Shown here: positions 1-9,854 of the stretch, in pieces
Numbering within the stretch: the first letter of the stretch is position 1
Layout: every line of letters begins with the position of its first letter
DNA from: Pseudomonadota bacterium
Lineage (GTDB): Bacteria > Pseudomonadota > Alphaproteobacteria > Rickettsiales > UBA1997
Length of the DNA: 37,958 nt
NCBI GenBank assembly: GCA_009925685.1
Contig: RFYG01000003.1
Location: 1 to 37,958 of the forward strand
Direction of reading: 5' to 3'
Program-made: the position numbers and the translations under genes
Notes under the pieces: model-generated
Told to the model about the DNA's origin: nothing
Seen by the model: the letters and a program-made list of their open reading frames with translations, nothing else
The model's database searches: none

Positions 1-118
1 AGTGTTTGAAATTGGCGAGATTATATTTTAAAAACTTTTTGTTGCGCAATTAAAATTATCAAATTCTCTAAAAATCATTTAAAGCACCAATGTATTTTTT
101 ATATATGAACAAATTTTT

Positions 119-325
119 ATGAATGAATTTTCTCAGGCTGATCATAAAAATATAAAATTTTCTGAAAAATTTAAGGGGTTTTTGTATAAACTTATTCATT
201 ATTTCGGTATTATTTTTAGTATTTTGGTGGCGATATATGCTCTTTACAATTTGATGCCAGAATTTATTAAATTTTGTTTTGAATATATCATCAAAATCAT
301 GAAATCTGATTATCCAAACCTTTGA
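119..325 (+). CDS. small hypothetical membrane protein
   Basis: A 68-residue ORF of no recognised family. Residues about 23-52 are strongly hydrophobic (a stretch around HYFGIIFSILVAIYALYN), consistent with one membrane-spanning helix, with a charged N-terminus and a short lysine-containing tail. There is no clear Shine-Dalgarno sequence and the flanking DNA is very AT-rich, so it could be a chance ORF. It stands alone, 174 bases before pdhA. No function can be proposed. Confidence 0.35.
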   Translation: MNEFSQADHKNIKFSEKFKGFLYKLIHYFGIIFSILVAIYALYNLMPEFIKFCFEYIIKIMKSDYPNL

Positions 326-419
326 TATTCTTATTTAATTAAGTTTTTTGATAAATCCTAAAATTGAAATTTGTGGTTTAAATTTCGCTTTTAATTGTTA
401 TTAAATTTTAAGCCTAAAT

Positions 420-448
420 TTGACATTTAAATAAAAAAATATTTCAAT
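420..448 (+). promoter_or_regulatory. candidate sigma-70 promoter upstream of pdhA
   Basis: A perfect -35 hexamer TTGACA lies at 420-425. A weak -10 TTCAAT (4 of 6 matches) follows 17 bases later at 443-448. It sits about 50 bases before the pdhA ATG, with no other gene between. In such AT-rich DNA the -10 match alone would mean little; the exact -35 and the spacing are what support it. Confidence 0.35.
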
Positions 449-499
449 GGCGGTCTCAAAAATTTATCCAATCTTAAAAACAAACTTAAACTGCACAAA

Positions 500-1516
500 A
501 TGGTTAGCAAATCTTTAGCTTCAAGCGCTAAGTCTAGTTCCAAACATAATTCTATCAAAGATTTTAAAAAAGATGAATTGCTTGGTTTATATCAAGAAAT
601 GTTGTTGATTCGAAGATTTGAAGAAAAAGCTGGCCAGCTTTATGGAATGGGCCTTATCGCTGGATTTTGTCATCTTTATATCGGCCAAGAAGCTATCGCT
701 TCGGGCATGCGCTTCACAATGATTGATGGCGATAAAGTCATCACAACTTATCGTGATCATGGGCACATGATTGCGGTTGGTTCGGATCCAAAAAAAATCA
801 TGGCTGAATTGCTTGGTCGTCGTGACGGTTCCTCGAAAGGTAAAGGCGGATCAATGCATTTATTTGATCTCGAAAAGCACTTTTATGGCGGTCATGGAAT
901 AGTCGGAGCATCTGTGCCAATTGGTGCCGGACTTGCTTTTGCAGATAAATATAAAGGCACCAACAACGTAACTTATTGTTATTTTGGAGATGGCGCGGCG
1001 CATCAAGGTCAAGTTTATGAGGCCTTTAATATGGCAAAATTATGGAACTTGCCGGTTTTATTTATTATTGAAAATAATCACTACGCCATGGGAACTTCCG
1101 TCTCTCGTTCATCATCAATTGATGAGCTTCACAAGCGTGGAATTGGATTTAATATCCCCGGTGTAAAAATTAACGGCATGGATATTTTTGATGTAATTAA
1201 GGATGGTCAAAAATGTGTTGACTACGTTAGATCTGGCAATGGCCCAATGATAATCGAAATGGATACTTATCGCTATCGTGGTCATTCAATGTCTGACCCA
1301 GCTACCTATCGCTCAAAAGAAGAAGTAAATTGTAAAAAAGACCTCGATCCAATTGATACTTTGCGTGGCAATATATTGCAAAACAGCGTTGCAAGCGAAA
1401 GTGAAATCAAAAAAATTGATGATGAAATTAAAAATCAAGTTAACGAAATTGTTGAATTTGCAAAAAATAGCCCCGAGCCTGATGAATCAGAGCTTTTAAC
1501 CGAGATTTACAACTAA
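500..1516 (+). CDS. pdhA: pyruvate dehydrogenase E1 component, alpha subunit
   Basis: The thiamine-diphosphate-binding alpha chain of the E1 heterotetramer, which decarboxylates pyruvate and hands the acetyl group to the lipoyl arm of E2. The TPP/Mg motif is visible as GDGAAHQG at about residue 163, closing in IIENN about 30 residues later. The conserved [15 protein letters not shown] segment follows near residue 256. The 338-residue length fits the family. The first 20 or so residues are Ser/Lys-rich and poorly conserved, but no better start lies before the conserved [17 protein letters not shown] block. pdhB begins 4 bases after its stop, so the two are almost certainly co-transcribed and translated in balance. 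E2 and E3 genes are not in the window. Confidence 0.96.
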   Translation: MVSKSLASSAKSSSKHNSIKDFKKDELLGLYQEMLLIRRFEEKAGQLYGMGLIAGFCHLYIGQEAIASGMRFTMIDGDKVITTYRDHGHMIAVGSDPKKIMAELLGRRDGSSKGKGGSMHLFDLEKHFYGGHGIVGASVPIGAGLAFADKYKGTNNVTYCYFGDGAAHQGQVYEAFNMAKLWNLPVLFIIENNHYAMGTSVSRSSSIDELHKRGIGFNIPGVKINGMDIFDVIKDGQKCVDYVRSGNGPMIIEMDTYRYRGHSMSDPATYRSKEEVNCKKDLDPIDTLRGNILQNSVASESEIKKIDDEIKNQVNEIVEFAKNSPEPDESELLTEIYN

Positions 1517-1520
1517 GATT

Positions 1521-2513
1521 ATGACTCTCAGAAAACTTACTGTGCGAGAAGCACTTAGAGAAGCAATGGCCGAAGAAATGCGCAAACATCCCGAAATATT
1601 TGTGATGGGCGAAGAAGTTGCCGAATATAACGGCGCCTACAAAGTAACCCAAGGTCTCTTATCTGAGTTTGGTGCCAAAAGAGTAATCGATACTCCGATC
1701 ACCGAACATGGTTTTGCCGGTTTGGCGGTTGGTTCGGCATTTGCTGGACTTCGTCCGATCGTTGAATTCATGACTTTTAATTTTGCCATGCAAGCCATTG
1801 ATCAAATCGTCAATTCTGCCGCCAAAACCAACTACATGTCGGGAGGTCAAGTTAGATGTCCAATTGTTTTTAGAGGTCCAAATGGTGCTGCCTCTAGAGT
1901 TGGAGCCCAGCATTCGCAATGCTATGCTTCGTGGTATGGCTCAATTCCTGGTTTGAAAGTAATAGCTCCTTACTCTTCTGCTGATGCGAAGGGTTTATTG
2001 AAATCAGCAATTCGCGATCCAAATCCGGTAGTTTTTTTAGAAAATGAAATTACCTACGGCTTTAGTTTTGAAGAGGAATATGACGACGATCATGTGGTTG
2101 AAATTGGAAAGGCAAAAGTTTTGCGCGAAGGTTCCGACATTACCATAATTGCCTTCTCTTTGGTGGTTAAATATGCACTTGAAGCAGCTCAAGAACTCGA
2201 ATCAATCGGTATTTCTGCTGAAGTGATCGACCTTAGAACTATTCGACCAATTGATCGCCAAACAATTGTTGAATCGGTCAAAAAAACTTCACGATGCGTT
2301 ACGGTTGAAGAAGGCTTTCCTTTTGGATCCGTCGGTAGTGAAATTGCTTCAATCTTAATTGATGAAGCTTTTGATTATCTTGATGCGCCAATCAAAAAAC
2401 TTACTTCGGTTGATGCGCCTTTGCCATATGCCGAAAATCTTGAGAGACTTGCTCTCCCCAAGACTCAAGATATTGTTAGGGTCGCCAAAGAATTATGTAA
2501 TAAATCTTCGTAA
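1521..2513 (+). CDS. pdhB: pyruvate dehydrogenase E1 component, beta subunit
   Basis: The beta chain of pyruvate dehydrogenase E1, completing the active site with PdhA. The start [20 protein letters not shown] leads straight into the transketolase pyrimidine-binding domain ([18 protein letters not shown], then [18 protein letters not shown]). The C-terminal transketolase domain carries [12 protein letters not shown] near residue 235. At 330 residues it lacks the N-terminal lipoyl domain fused to PdhB in many free-living alphaproteobacteria such as rhizobia, and matches the short form known from Rickettsiales and mitochondria. It starts 4 bases after pdhA. Confidence 0.96.
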   Translation: MTLRKLTVREALREAMAEEMRKHPEIFVMGEEVAEYNGAYKVTQGLLSEFGAKRVIDTPITEHGFAGLAVGSAFAGLRPIVEFMTFNFAMQAIDQIVNSAAKTNYMSGGQVRCPIVFRGPNGAASRVGAQHSQCYASWYGSIPGLKVIAPYSSADAKGLLKSAIRDPNPVVFLENEITYGFSFEEEYDDDHVVEIGKAKVLREGSDITIIAFSLVVKYALEAAQELESIGISAEVIDLRTIRPIDRQTIVESVKKTSRCVTVEEGFPFGSVGSEIASILIDEAFDYLDAPIKKLTSVDAPLPYAENLERLALPKTQDIVRVAKELCNKSS

Positions 2514-2554
2514 TTAATTTAATAAATATTCACAAAGTCAACATAGCTTCATAA

Positions 2555-2926
2555 ATGGTCATCACAAGATACACAATATACAATTTTGTTAAAAAAAATC
2601 GCATAAACAAATCTGTTTTTTTGTCTTATTGCATAGCTTTTTCGCTAATTCTTTATTTTATGTTTGTATCGATTTTTGGAGATAAAGGCTTAATCGAATA
2701 TTATACTCTTAAAAAAGAAGCTCAAAGAATTGAGAATGACAAAGTTGAATTGATTAACAAAATCCGCATCAAAAAAGATATGATTAAAGCTATGGATTAT
2801 GAGTCTCTGGATCTTGATTTGGTTGATGAACAGTCGCGCAAAATACTCGGTTATGTTGGTAAAGATGAAATTGTTATTTACCAAGACAAAAATTCACACG
2901 GTGATAGCGACAAATCTAAAAAATAA
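2555..2926 (+). CDS. FtsB/DivIC-like septum formation initiator
   Basis: A 123-residue bitopic protein of the FtsB/DivIC type. It has a short cytoplasmic N-terminus, one transmembrane helix at about residues 22-42, then a predicted coiled coil (YYTLKKEAQRIENDKVELIN) and a short C-terminal domain including LDLVDEQSRKILGYV. FtsB-like proteins link early and late divisome components (FtsQ, FtsL) in the periplasm. In alphaproteobacteria this gene usually lies just upstream of pdhA; here it lies 41 bases downstream of pdhB, so the neighbourhood is kept but the order is changed. Family assignment rests on architecture and context as well as sequence. Confidence 0.8.
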   Translation: MVITRYTIYNFVKKNRINKSVFLSYCIAFSLILYFMFVSIFGDKGLIEYYTLKKEAQRIENDKVELINKIRIKKDMIKAMDYESLDLDLVDEQSRKILGYVGKDEIVIYQDKNSHGDSDKSKK

Positions 2927-2929
2927 CAC

Positions 2930-3544
2930 ATGCTTATCAAGCAAGAAATACTTAGAAAACTCTTTCACATCGGCCTTTCTATAATTCCGCTTCTCTACAT
3001 AAATCTTGGAAAAACAAGTTTTTTATGCTTATTTATTCCGTTGGCGATTGCCATAATTGGTATTGATTTTTGTCGGTGCAAATACAATTCGATTGGCTCT
3101 GCCATAACCCCGATTTTTAAAATTATTATGCGTGAAAAAGAGTTAAGTCGTAAGAATTTGTCGGGCGTATCTTGGGCTTTTTTTTGTGCAATAATAAATT
3201 TTTTAATTTTTCACCCAGCTGTTGCGGTGACGGGCTTTTTGATATTAACTTTTGCAGATGCTATGGCGGCTGTTATCGGAAAATCTGTCAAAAGTGCTAA
3301 ATTTTACCAAAAATCTCGTGCCGGCTCATTAGCTTTTTTTATAACCTCGATTTTAGTGATAATTTCATGCGGAATTTATTTTGATTGTCGCTTACCATTT
3401 TTTTTGTTCGCTTCTTTTGTAGCAATGTTTGTAACCTACTTAGAGGCTTATCCCGACTTATTTCGCATCGATGATAATTTACTTATACCTATGTCTTTTG
3501 GGATTTGCATGACCTTGCTCGACTTAATGTGGCATATCTTATAA
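2930..3544 (+). CDS. dolichol/phytol-kinase-like, CTP-dependent polyprenol kinase family membrane protein
   Basis: A 204-residue, highly hydrophobic protein with about six membrane segments. Family marks are EILRKLFHIGLS at the N-terminus, ELSRKNLSGVSWAFFCA near residue 65, the acidic DAMAAVIGKS near residue 109, and the KSRAGSLAFF block near residue 128. These match the diacylglycerol/polyprenol kinase family related to SEC59 dolichol kinase and plant phytol kinase, which transfers phosphate from CTP to a lipid alcohol. The substrate cannot be told from sequence. It begins 3 bases after the FtsB-like stop and is followed by dnaG 18 bases on, so it probably belongs to the same transcription unit. 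Confidence 0.75.
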   Translation: MLIKQEILRKLFHIGLSIIPLLYINLGKTSFLCLFIPLAIAIIGIDFCRCKYNSIGSAITPIFKIIMREKELSRKNLSGVSWAFFCAIINFLIFHPAVAVTGFLILTFADAMAAVIGKSVKSAKFYQKSRAGSLAFFITSILVIISCGIYFDCRLPFFLFASFVAMFVTYLEAYPDLFRIDDNLLIPMSFGICMTLLDLMWHIL

Positions 3545-3562
3545 TAAACCATAAAAATTTTC

Positions 3563-5356
3563 ATGAATTTTGCCAAAGATTTTCCAGAAAAATTGCGTTC
3601 TTCAATCTTGGCTTCCGAAGTAATTGGCAAGAAGGTTCGGCTTAAAAAAAGGGGCAAAGATTATTTGGGTTTATGCCCATTTCATAACGAAAAAACCCCA
3701 TCTTTTACCGTTAACGATCAAAAAGGTTTTTATCATTGCTTTGGGTGCCAAGCTCACGGCGACATAATAACTTTTGTGATGGAGACCGAAAGGTTAGAGT
3801 TCAAGGACACGATTTTCAAGATTGCGCAAGATTTTGGAATTGAAGTGCCAATCGTCGAAAATAACAAACCTCAGAACAATTATGTTGCGAGAGATTTTGA
3901 AATTATCGCCAAAATAAATGAATTTTTTACCAAAAATCTTCATCAACAAAATGTTGTAGAAGCTAGAGATTACTTAAAAAAAAGAGGCTTTAATTCAATA
4001 ATAGCTAAAAAATTTCATTTGGGATATGCGCCAAATTCTTATGAATTACTCGTAAATTACCTCAAAGGTATGGGCTTTAACCCTAATGAAATAGAGTCTT
4101 GCGGGGTGGTTGGTAAAAATGATAAAGGCAACCTTTATGACAAATTTCGTAACCGCATAACTTTTGCAATTACCGATAAAAAAAATCGTCCCATTGCCTT
4201 TGGCGGAAGATCTTTAGGCGACGATATGCCAAAATATTTGAATTCCGCCGAAACTGATATTTTTAAAAAAAATCTTACCCTCTACAATTTTTTTAATGCC
4301 CGCAAATCCATATTCGACAAGGGTTTCGCCATTATGGTTGAAGGTTATATGGACGCCATCTCTTTGGCGGTAAATGGTTTTGAAAATGTTGTTGCCGGCC
4401 TTGGAACCGCTATCAGTGAAGAGCATTTGAAGCAACTTTTTGTCATCACTGATAAAATTATTATTTGTTTAGATGGAGATAATGCTGGTTTTAAAGCTAT
4501 GAAGAGGGTTTGCGAAATTGCATTGCCAATTATTAATTCGCAAAAAAATATCATGTTTTGTTTTTTGCCCAACCAAATGGACCCCGATGATTTTATTAAA
4601 AAATATGGAGCAAGCGAATTTCAAAAAGCTTTAGACTCTTCGGTACCAATGTCGCAAGCCATAATTGATTTCACCACTAATGATTTAGGAATAAAAAATT
4701 ATCTGAAATTATCCGCTGAAGAAAAGGCGCGACTTGATTTAGAGTTAAATAAAAAAATTAATTTAATAAACGATTCGGCAACCAAAAAATATTTTATGCA
4801 ATTTATTAAAAATTGGTTGTTTTCGATCGGAAGAACAATTGCCAATAAATCAAACAAAATAGAGGTTTCAAAGGTTATTATTAATCAAAAAAACCTCCAA
4901 AAATTTAATAAAAATTCGCTAAATATAATGGCGTTTTTGATAAAATATCCGCAATTAATAAATTATCGCGATAACGATTTCAACCTTAGAGAAATGCAGT
5001 TTGAGGATGAAAAAATGACCGAGCTAAAAGAATTTATCCTTAATTTAGTAGATGAAAATTGCCAAAATATCGTCGAAGAGCTTGATAAATCAGTTTTCAG
5101 GCTTTACAATGGCGAGATTAAAAATATTGTGGCGCGCCAAAATTCAAATGACAGCAATCTTCAAAAAAAATTTCGCCTTCTGCTTCTAAAGGATTTATTT
5201 TCCAATGTTGAGAGGCAATATCTCGAAAATTTGAATGCCATTGATGACATAGAAACTCATCAAACCACAATTTCAACTCAAAAAATTACCGAAATTTTTG
5301 ATTACAAAAACACTATTCATGCCAAGATTATCGAGCTTGAGAAAGATATTATTTAA
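3563..5356 (+). CDS. dnaG: DNA primase
   Basis: Synthesises RNA primers for replication and works with the DnaB helicase. The CHC2 zinc finger is complete (LCPFHNEKTPSF at about residue 37, then YHCFGCQAHGD). The Toprim catalytic core shows VEGYMDAISL at about residue 258 and CLDGDNAGFKA at about 303, giving the Glu and Asp metal ligands. The C-terminal helicase-binding region is poorly conserved, as usual. The 597-residue length is typical. It sits directly upstream of rpoD, the conserved dnaG-rpoD pair of the macromolecular synthesis operon, but without rpsU in front. Confidence 0.96.
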   Translation: MNFAKDFPEKLRSSILASEVIGKKVRLKKRGKDYLGLCPFHNEKTPSFTVNDQKGFYHCFGCQAHGDIITFVMETERLEFKDTIFKIAQDFGIEVPIVENNKPQNNYVARDFEIIAKINEFFTKNLHQQNVVEARDYLKKRGFNSIIAKKFHLGYAPNSYELLVNYLKGMGFNPNEIESCGVVGKNDKGNLYDKFRNRITFAITDKKNRPIAFGGRSLGDDMPKYLNSAETDIFKKNLTLYNFFNARKSIFDKGFAIMVEGYMDAISLAVNGFENVVAGLGTAISEEHLKQLFVITDKIIICLDGDNAGFKAMKRVCEIALPIINSQKNIMFCFLPNQMDPDDFIKKYGASEFQKALDSSVPMSQAIIDFTTNDLGIKNYLKLSAEEKARLDLELNKKINLINDSATKKYFMQFIKNWLFSIGRTIANKSNKIEVSKVIINQKNLQKFNKNSLNIMAFLIKYPQLINYRDNDFNLREMQFEDEKMTELKEFILNLVDENCQNIVEELDKSVFRLYNGEIKNIVARQNSNDSNLQKKFRLLLLKDLFSNVERQYLENLNAIDDIETHQTTISTQKITEIFDYKNTIHAKIIELEKDII

Positions 5357-5425
5357 TCTCCAAAAATTTCATAATTTTTAGTTTTGATCAACATTTTATA
5401 TAAATAACCTTTAAAATTATTGTTT

Positions 5426-7981
5426 ATGGCTCCGAAGAAAAAAAATATTATTAAGGCAACGCCCAAAAAGATTGTTAACAAAAATATTAAACCTAAAACC
5501 AATCCTAAAAAACCCCAAAAAGCCTTAAAATCGAATGTCAAATCGCTTAACAAATCTTCGCCCACTTCAATAAAAAACAAACATTCCAAACCGCTCAAAA
5601 AAGCGCCTAAGTCAACTCCTAAAAAAACTTTACCCACTAAAATTGTTGGCAAAAAAATCAATAAAGATAAGTCAAAATCTTTAAAAAAATCTTCATTAAA
5701 AATTGTTAAAAAAGTGGTTACAAAAAAACCCGAACCTATCAACAAAAAAACCTCAAACAAAACCAAAAAAATCCCCAAAAAAATTGTCCAAAAAGTTGAA
5801 AAAAATATCGATAAGAGGCAAAAAATTTCTAAAACTCTAAAACAAAATATAAAAACTATTAAAGCGGTCAAACAAGCTATCGAAAAATCTCCAAAAAACC
5901 TCGCTAAGACCGAGAAAGACATTGCTAAAACCCAGAAAGAGGTTATTAAATCCAAGAAAGACATCATTAAAGATTTCAAAAAAGAAAACAAAAAATCATC
6001 ATCTCTTAATGAAAAATCCAACCGTTTGGTTGAAAAATTTCAGTTAATTAACGATGTGAGATATTCGATCAATAAAGCCGACGAAAACAGTAAAAAAATT
6101 TCTAGTGAAATCGCCAATAAACTTAAAAAACTTATTGCGCTTGGAAAAACTCAGGGCTTTTTGACCCATGAGCAAATTGGCGAAAATATTGAAACCGAGC
6201 TTGATGCTAAAAAACTCGATAGAATCGTTGATATTCTTGGCGAGTTTAAAATTCAAATTGTTGAAAAAGAAGAAGATCTTGAGCGTTTAATTGAAGAAGG
6301 TTTAGCTTCAAAAGATGATGAAAAAAGTCAAAAAAGAAGTGAAGATTCGGTTAAAACTTACTTGAAATCAATGAGTACCGTCAAGCTTCTCACCAGAGAT
6401 GACGAGGTTTCAATTGCCATGAGAATCGAAGAAGGTCGCAGTAAAACCGTTAATTTTTTATATCAAAGTCCACTAATTATGCGCCACTTTATCGAGTGGT
6501 ATAATGGCTTATCGAATGGCACGATTCTTTTGCGCGACATAATTCGTATCGACGAAACTTATAATTCTGAGCTTGAAGAAATGATTAAAAGCAATGATCA
6601 ACAAGCTCCAACCGGTGAAAATAATGTTGAAGATGTTACCTCGATAATTGAAGAGCAAGTTGATTCGGTAGAAATTAATGAAGATTCTTTATTTGAGGAT
6701 GAAGAGCTTGAAGAGATTGATGAAAGCGCTGTTTCGTTTGTTTCGATGGAGCGAATTTTAATGCCAAAAATGCTCGAATTGTTCCAAAAAATTGCCACTA
6801 TTTGTCAAAAAATCATCGATAAATCTGAAGATAAAACGCCAGAGCAAATCAAAAATGATAAAGAAATTAACAAGCTCAAAGCCGATTTTGAAGTGCTTTC
6901 AAATGAAGTTAGTTTCAATGATGCCCTAATTAAAGCTTTAGTTGATCAACTCTATGAAGCTCAACAAAAATTATTATCAACCGAAATAGAATTACTAAAA
7001 TATGCCCAATCTTTTGGCATTGATAAGGTTGATTTTTTAAAAAATTATGCCGGTATTGAAGAGGGAAATAAGTGGTACAAAAAAATTTCTGAAAACAAAG
7101 ATAAGAAGTGGCAAAAATATGCTTCAGAAGGAAAGGAACAAATCTTTACTCTTCTCGAAAAAATTGCCAAATTTACTAAAATCATGGGAATTAGTGTCGC
7201 TGATTTTAAAAAAATGATTAGCAATATTCGCTTAAGTCAAGAAGAAGAATTAAAAGCCAAAAAAGAAATGATCGAAGCCAACTTAAGGTTGGTAGTTTCG
7301 ATTGCCAAAAAATATACTAATCGCGGTTTACAATTTCTTGATCTAATCCAAGAGGGTAATATTGGCTTGATGCGCGCGGTCGATAAGTTTGAATATCGTC
7401 GAGGTTATAAATTTTCTACCTATGCCACTTGGTGGATTCGTCAGGCCATAACCAGAGCAATTGCTGACCAATCTAGAACCATTCGGATTCCGATTCACAT
7501 GGTTGAAACCATTAACAAAATTGTTAAAACTTCGCGTCAACTTACCCAAGAATTAGGTCGCACTCCTGATGCTCAAGAGATTGCAGATAGATTGCTTATG
7601 CCGGTTGAAAAAGTTCGTAAAGTTTTACGAACTTCTAAAGATCCGGTTAGTCTTGAGTCGCCTATTTCAGGTGATGATGAAGAAAGCGTTATTGGTGATT
7701 TTATCGAAGATAAAACTGCTGTTTTGCCTTTTGACGCTGCCTCGCACTCAAAACTTAAAGAACTAATCTCGCAAATATTGTCGTCACTTACCGCTCGCGA
7801 AGAAAGAGTGCTTAGAATGCGCTTTGGAGTTGGAATGGTAACCGACCATACTCTCGAAGAAGTCGGCAAACAATTTTCGGTAACGCGAGAAAGAATTCGC
7901 CAAATCGAGGCCAAGGCTTTAAAAAAATTGCAACATCCTAAACGGGCTAAATTATTAAAAAGCTTCTTACAAGATGCTTAG
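5426..7981 (+). CDS. rpoD: RNA polymerase primary sigma factor with lysine-rich N-terminal extension
   Basis: The housekeeping sigma factor. Region 1.1 lies at about residues 225-290 ([20 protein letters not shown]). Region 1.2 is at about 307-337 ([20 protein letters not shown]). Region 2 is at about 617-690 with [20 protein letters not shown] and [20 protein letters not shown]. Region 4 is at about 785-845 with [18 protein letters not shown]. The start is taken as ATG 5426 (MAPKKKN); an in-frame TTG two codons earlier is less likely. At 851 residues it is roughly 200 longer than usual alphaproteobacterial RpoD. The excess is the first 200 or so residues, about 35% Lys in the first 100, with repeated KKP/TPKK-type motifs resembling histone H1 tails. 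The reading frame is uninterrupted through to region 1.1. Confidence 0.96.
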   Translation: MAPKKKNIIKATPKKIVNKNIKPKTNPKKPQKALKSNVKSLNKSSPTSIKNKHSKPLKKAPKSTPKKTLPTKIVGKKINKDKSKSLKKSSLKIVKKVVTKKPEPINKKTSNKTKKIPKKIVQKVEKNIDKRQKISKTLKQNIKTIKAVKQAIEKSPKNLAKTEKDIAKTQKEVIKSKKDIIKDFKKENKKSSSLNEKSNRLVEKFQLINDVRYSINKADENSKKISSEIANKLKKLIALGKTQGFLTHEQIGENIETELDAKKLDRIVDILGEFKIQIVEKEEDLERLIEEGLASKDDEKSQKRSEDSVKTYLKSMSTVKLLTRDDEVSIAMRIEEGRSKTVNFLYQSPLIMRHFIEWYNGLSNGTILLRDIIRIDETYNSELEEMIKSNDQQAPTGENNVEDVTSIIEEQVDSVEINEDSLFEDEELEEIDESAVSFVSMERILMPKMLELFQKIATICQKIIDKSEDKTPEQIKNDKEINKLKADFEVLSNEVSFNDALIKALVDQLYEAQQKLLSTEIELLKYAQSFGIDKVDFLKNYAGIEEGNKWYKKISENKDKKWQKYASEGKEQIFTLLEKIAKFTKIMGISVADFKKMISNIRLSQEEELKAKKEMIEANLRLVVSIAKKYTNRGLQFLDLIQEGNIGLMRAVDKFEYRRGYKFSTYATWWIRQAITRAIADQSRTIRIPIHMVETINKIVKTSRQLTQELGRTPDAQEIADRLLMPVEKVRKVLRTSKDPVSLESPISGDDEESVIGDFIEDKTAVLPFDAASHSKLKELISQILSSLTAREERVLRMRFGVGMVTDHTLEEVGKQFSVTRERIRQIEAKALKKLQHPKRAKLLKSFLQDA

Positions 7982-7995
7982 ATTATAAATTACCA

Positions 7996-9798
7996 ATGCC
8001 TCACCAACAAACAAAAAACTCAATTCTTGACAAAAAATGGCAAGCAAAACCGTTCGATGAAAGAACGGTTTTGACTATCGTTCAGCGTCAAAATATCTCC
8101 GAAATTCTCTCTAAATTACTTACCGCTCGACAAATTAAACTCGACGAAATTGATAATTTTTTAAATCCCAAAATTAAAAATATTTTGCCCAATCCTTTTG
8201 AGCTTGGAGATATGGAAGTGGCCGTCAAAGCATTGGTCAAAGCTATTAAAACAAAAAAAAAGATTACGATATTTGGTGATTATGATGTTGATGGCGCTAC
8301 TTCGGTAGCTCTTTTGGTGCGCTATTTAAAAAATTTTCAGATTGAAGCCGAAATCTATATTCCAGATAGAATCCTTGAGGGTTATGGCCCAAATTCGCAG
8401 GCTTTGCTCAATCTTAAAAAAAATGGCACAGATTTGGTAATTATGGTTGATTGCGGGACTGTAGCCTTCGAGCCTCTACAAACCGCCAAAAAAGCCGGTC
8501 TCGAAATCGTTGTGATCGATCATCATCTTGGGGTTATTGAAAAGCCTGAAGCGATTGCGATTATTAATCCAAATTTACTCAACGAAAAATTTCCGCATAA
8601 AAATTTATGCGCGGTTGGGGTGGCGTTTTTGTTCATCGTCGCCATCAATAAAACTTTGCGCGAAGAAAATTTTTTTGTAAATTTTAGTGAGCCAAATTTA
8701 TTGGATATGATGGATCTAGTGGCCCTTGGAACGGTTTGCGATGTAATGCCTTTGACAGGCCTAAACCGAGCTTTTGTGGCATCGGGCCTTAAGGTTTTAC
8801 AACAGCGCAAAAATATTGGCCTGCGCGCCATTTGCGATAATGCTAATTTATCAAATTCACCCAATTCTTATACATTAGGTTTTGTGATTGGTCCCAGAAT
8901 TAATGCCGGTGGGCGAGTTGGAAACTCATCCTTGGGGGCCAAGATTTTATCAAGTGATGATGAATCAGAGGTTTTTGAGATTGCTCAAAAACTCGAATTT
9001 CATAATCAAGAGCGCAAAAACCTTGAGGCACAAGCCTTGGCTCAAGCAATTGAAAATTTAGAAAGTTCCCAGAATAATTTTAGTAAAAATGATGCAATAA
9101 TTTTTGCGGTTTCTGACGCTTGGCATCAAGGAATCATTGGTATTATGGCTTCAAGGCTCAAAGAAATTTATAATAAACCGGTGGCCGTCTTAACGATTGA
9201 CAAAAAAACCTCTAAAGCCAAGGGATCGTGCCGTTCAATCACTGGCATTGATTTTGGAAAAGAAATTTTAAAAGCTCGTCTTGAAGGCCTCTTACTTGAT
9301 GGCGGAGGACATGCGATGGCGGGCGGTTTTAGCGTCGAATCAGCAAAAATAAAAGATTTACACCAGTTTTTTTGCAAAAATCTTACCACAAAAGTCGATG
9401 AAATCTTGCAAGAAAACCTTTGCGAATATGATTTGGCGCTTGATTTAGAGCAACTTAACATTGATTTAATCAAAGAGCTTGCCAATCTTGAACCTTTTGG
9501 AGTTGGCAATCCGCGTCCGCGATTTATGCTTCGAAATTTATATAAAATTCGTGCTAATTTTGTGGGTAAAGATCAAGAGCATCTGAGCCTAGTTTTAACA
9601 TCTAAAAACTCTTTGGGTTTTACTAATCAAATTCCAGCTATTTTATTTCGTGCCAAGCAGTCAAAGCTAACTCCGATTTTGCTAGAACTAAAAAATTCTC
9701 AACCAATCTCTGTAATTGGAACCATCGAAATCAATAGTTGGATGGGGGTCGAAAAATTGCAATTACAAATCGACGACGCGATTATTGGTGCGCAATAA
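7996..9798 (+). CDS. recJ: single-stranded-DNA-specific 5'-3' exonuclease RecJ
   Basis: A DHH-family exonuclease acting in RecF-pathway recombination, mismatch repair and base excision repair. The DHH domain shows IFGDYDVDGATSVA at about residue 91, MVDCGT near 151 and the name-giving VIDHH near 173. The DHHA1 domain carries GGGHAMAGGF at about residue 436. A C-terminal OB-like region follows (LEPFGVGNPRPRF). The 600-residue length is normal. It starts 14 bases after rpoD and may be read from the same unit. Confidence 0.95.
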   Translation: MPHQQTKNSILDKKWQAKPFDERTVLTIVQRQNISEILSKLLTARQIKLDEIDNFLNPKIKNILPNPFELGDMEVAVKALVKAIKTKKKITIFGDYDVDGATSVALLVRYLKNFQIEAEIYIPDRILEGYGPNSQALLNLKKNGTDLVIMVDCGTVAFEPLQTAKKAGLEIVVIDHHLGVIEKPEAIAIINPNLLNEKFPHKNLCAVGVAFLFIVAINKTLREENFFVNFSEPNLLDMMDLVALGTVCDVMPLTGLNRAFVASGLKVLQQRKNIGLRAICDNANLSNSPNSYTLGFVIGPRINAGGRVGNSSLGAKILSSDDESEVFEIAQKLEFHNQERKNLEAQALAQAIENLESSQNNFSKNDAIIFAVSDAWHQGIIGIMASRLKEIYNKPVAVLTIDKKTSKAKGSCRSITGIDFGKEILKARLEGLLLDGGGHAMAGGFSVESAKIKDLHQFFCKNLTTKVDEILQENLCEYDLALDLEQLNIDLIKELANLEPFGVGNPRPRFMLRNLYKIRANFVGKDQEHLSLVLTSKNSLGFTNQIPAILFRAKQSKLTPILLELKNSQPISVIGTIEINSWMGVEKLQLQIDDAIIGAQ

Positions 9799-9854
9799 AT
9801 TTACGTACGCAAAATAAAATTTTAAATCAAAAATAAATTTTTTATTAAAAAAAT

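Noticed and set aside
5353-6021. Long minus-strand ORF of 222 codons opposite the rpoD start
   Set aside because: It mirrors the Lys-rich plus-strand codons (AAA read as TTT, giving Phe/Leu runs). rpoD is in frame through to conserved regions, so this is a shadow.
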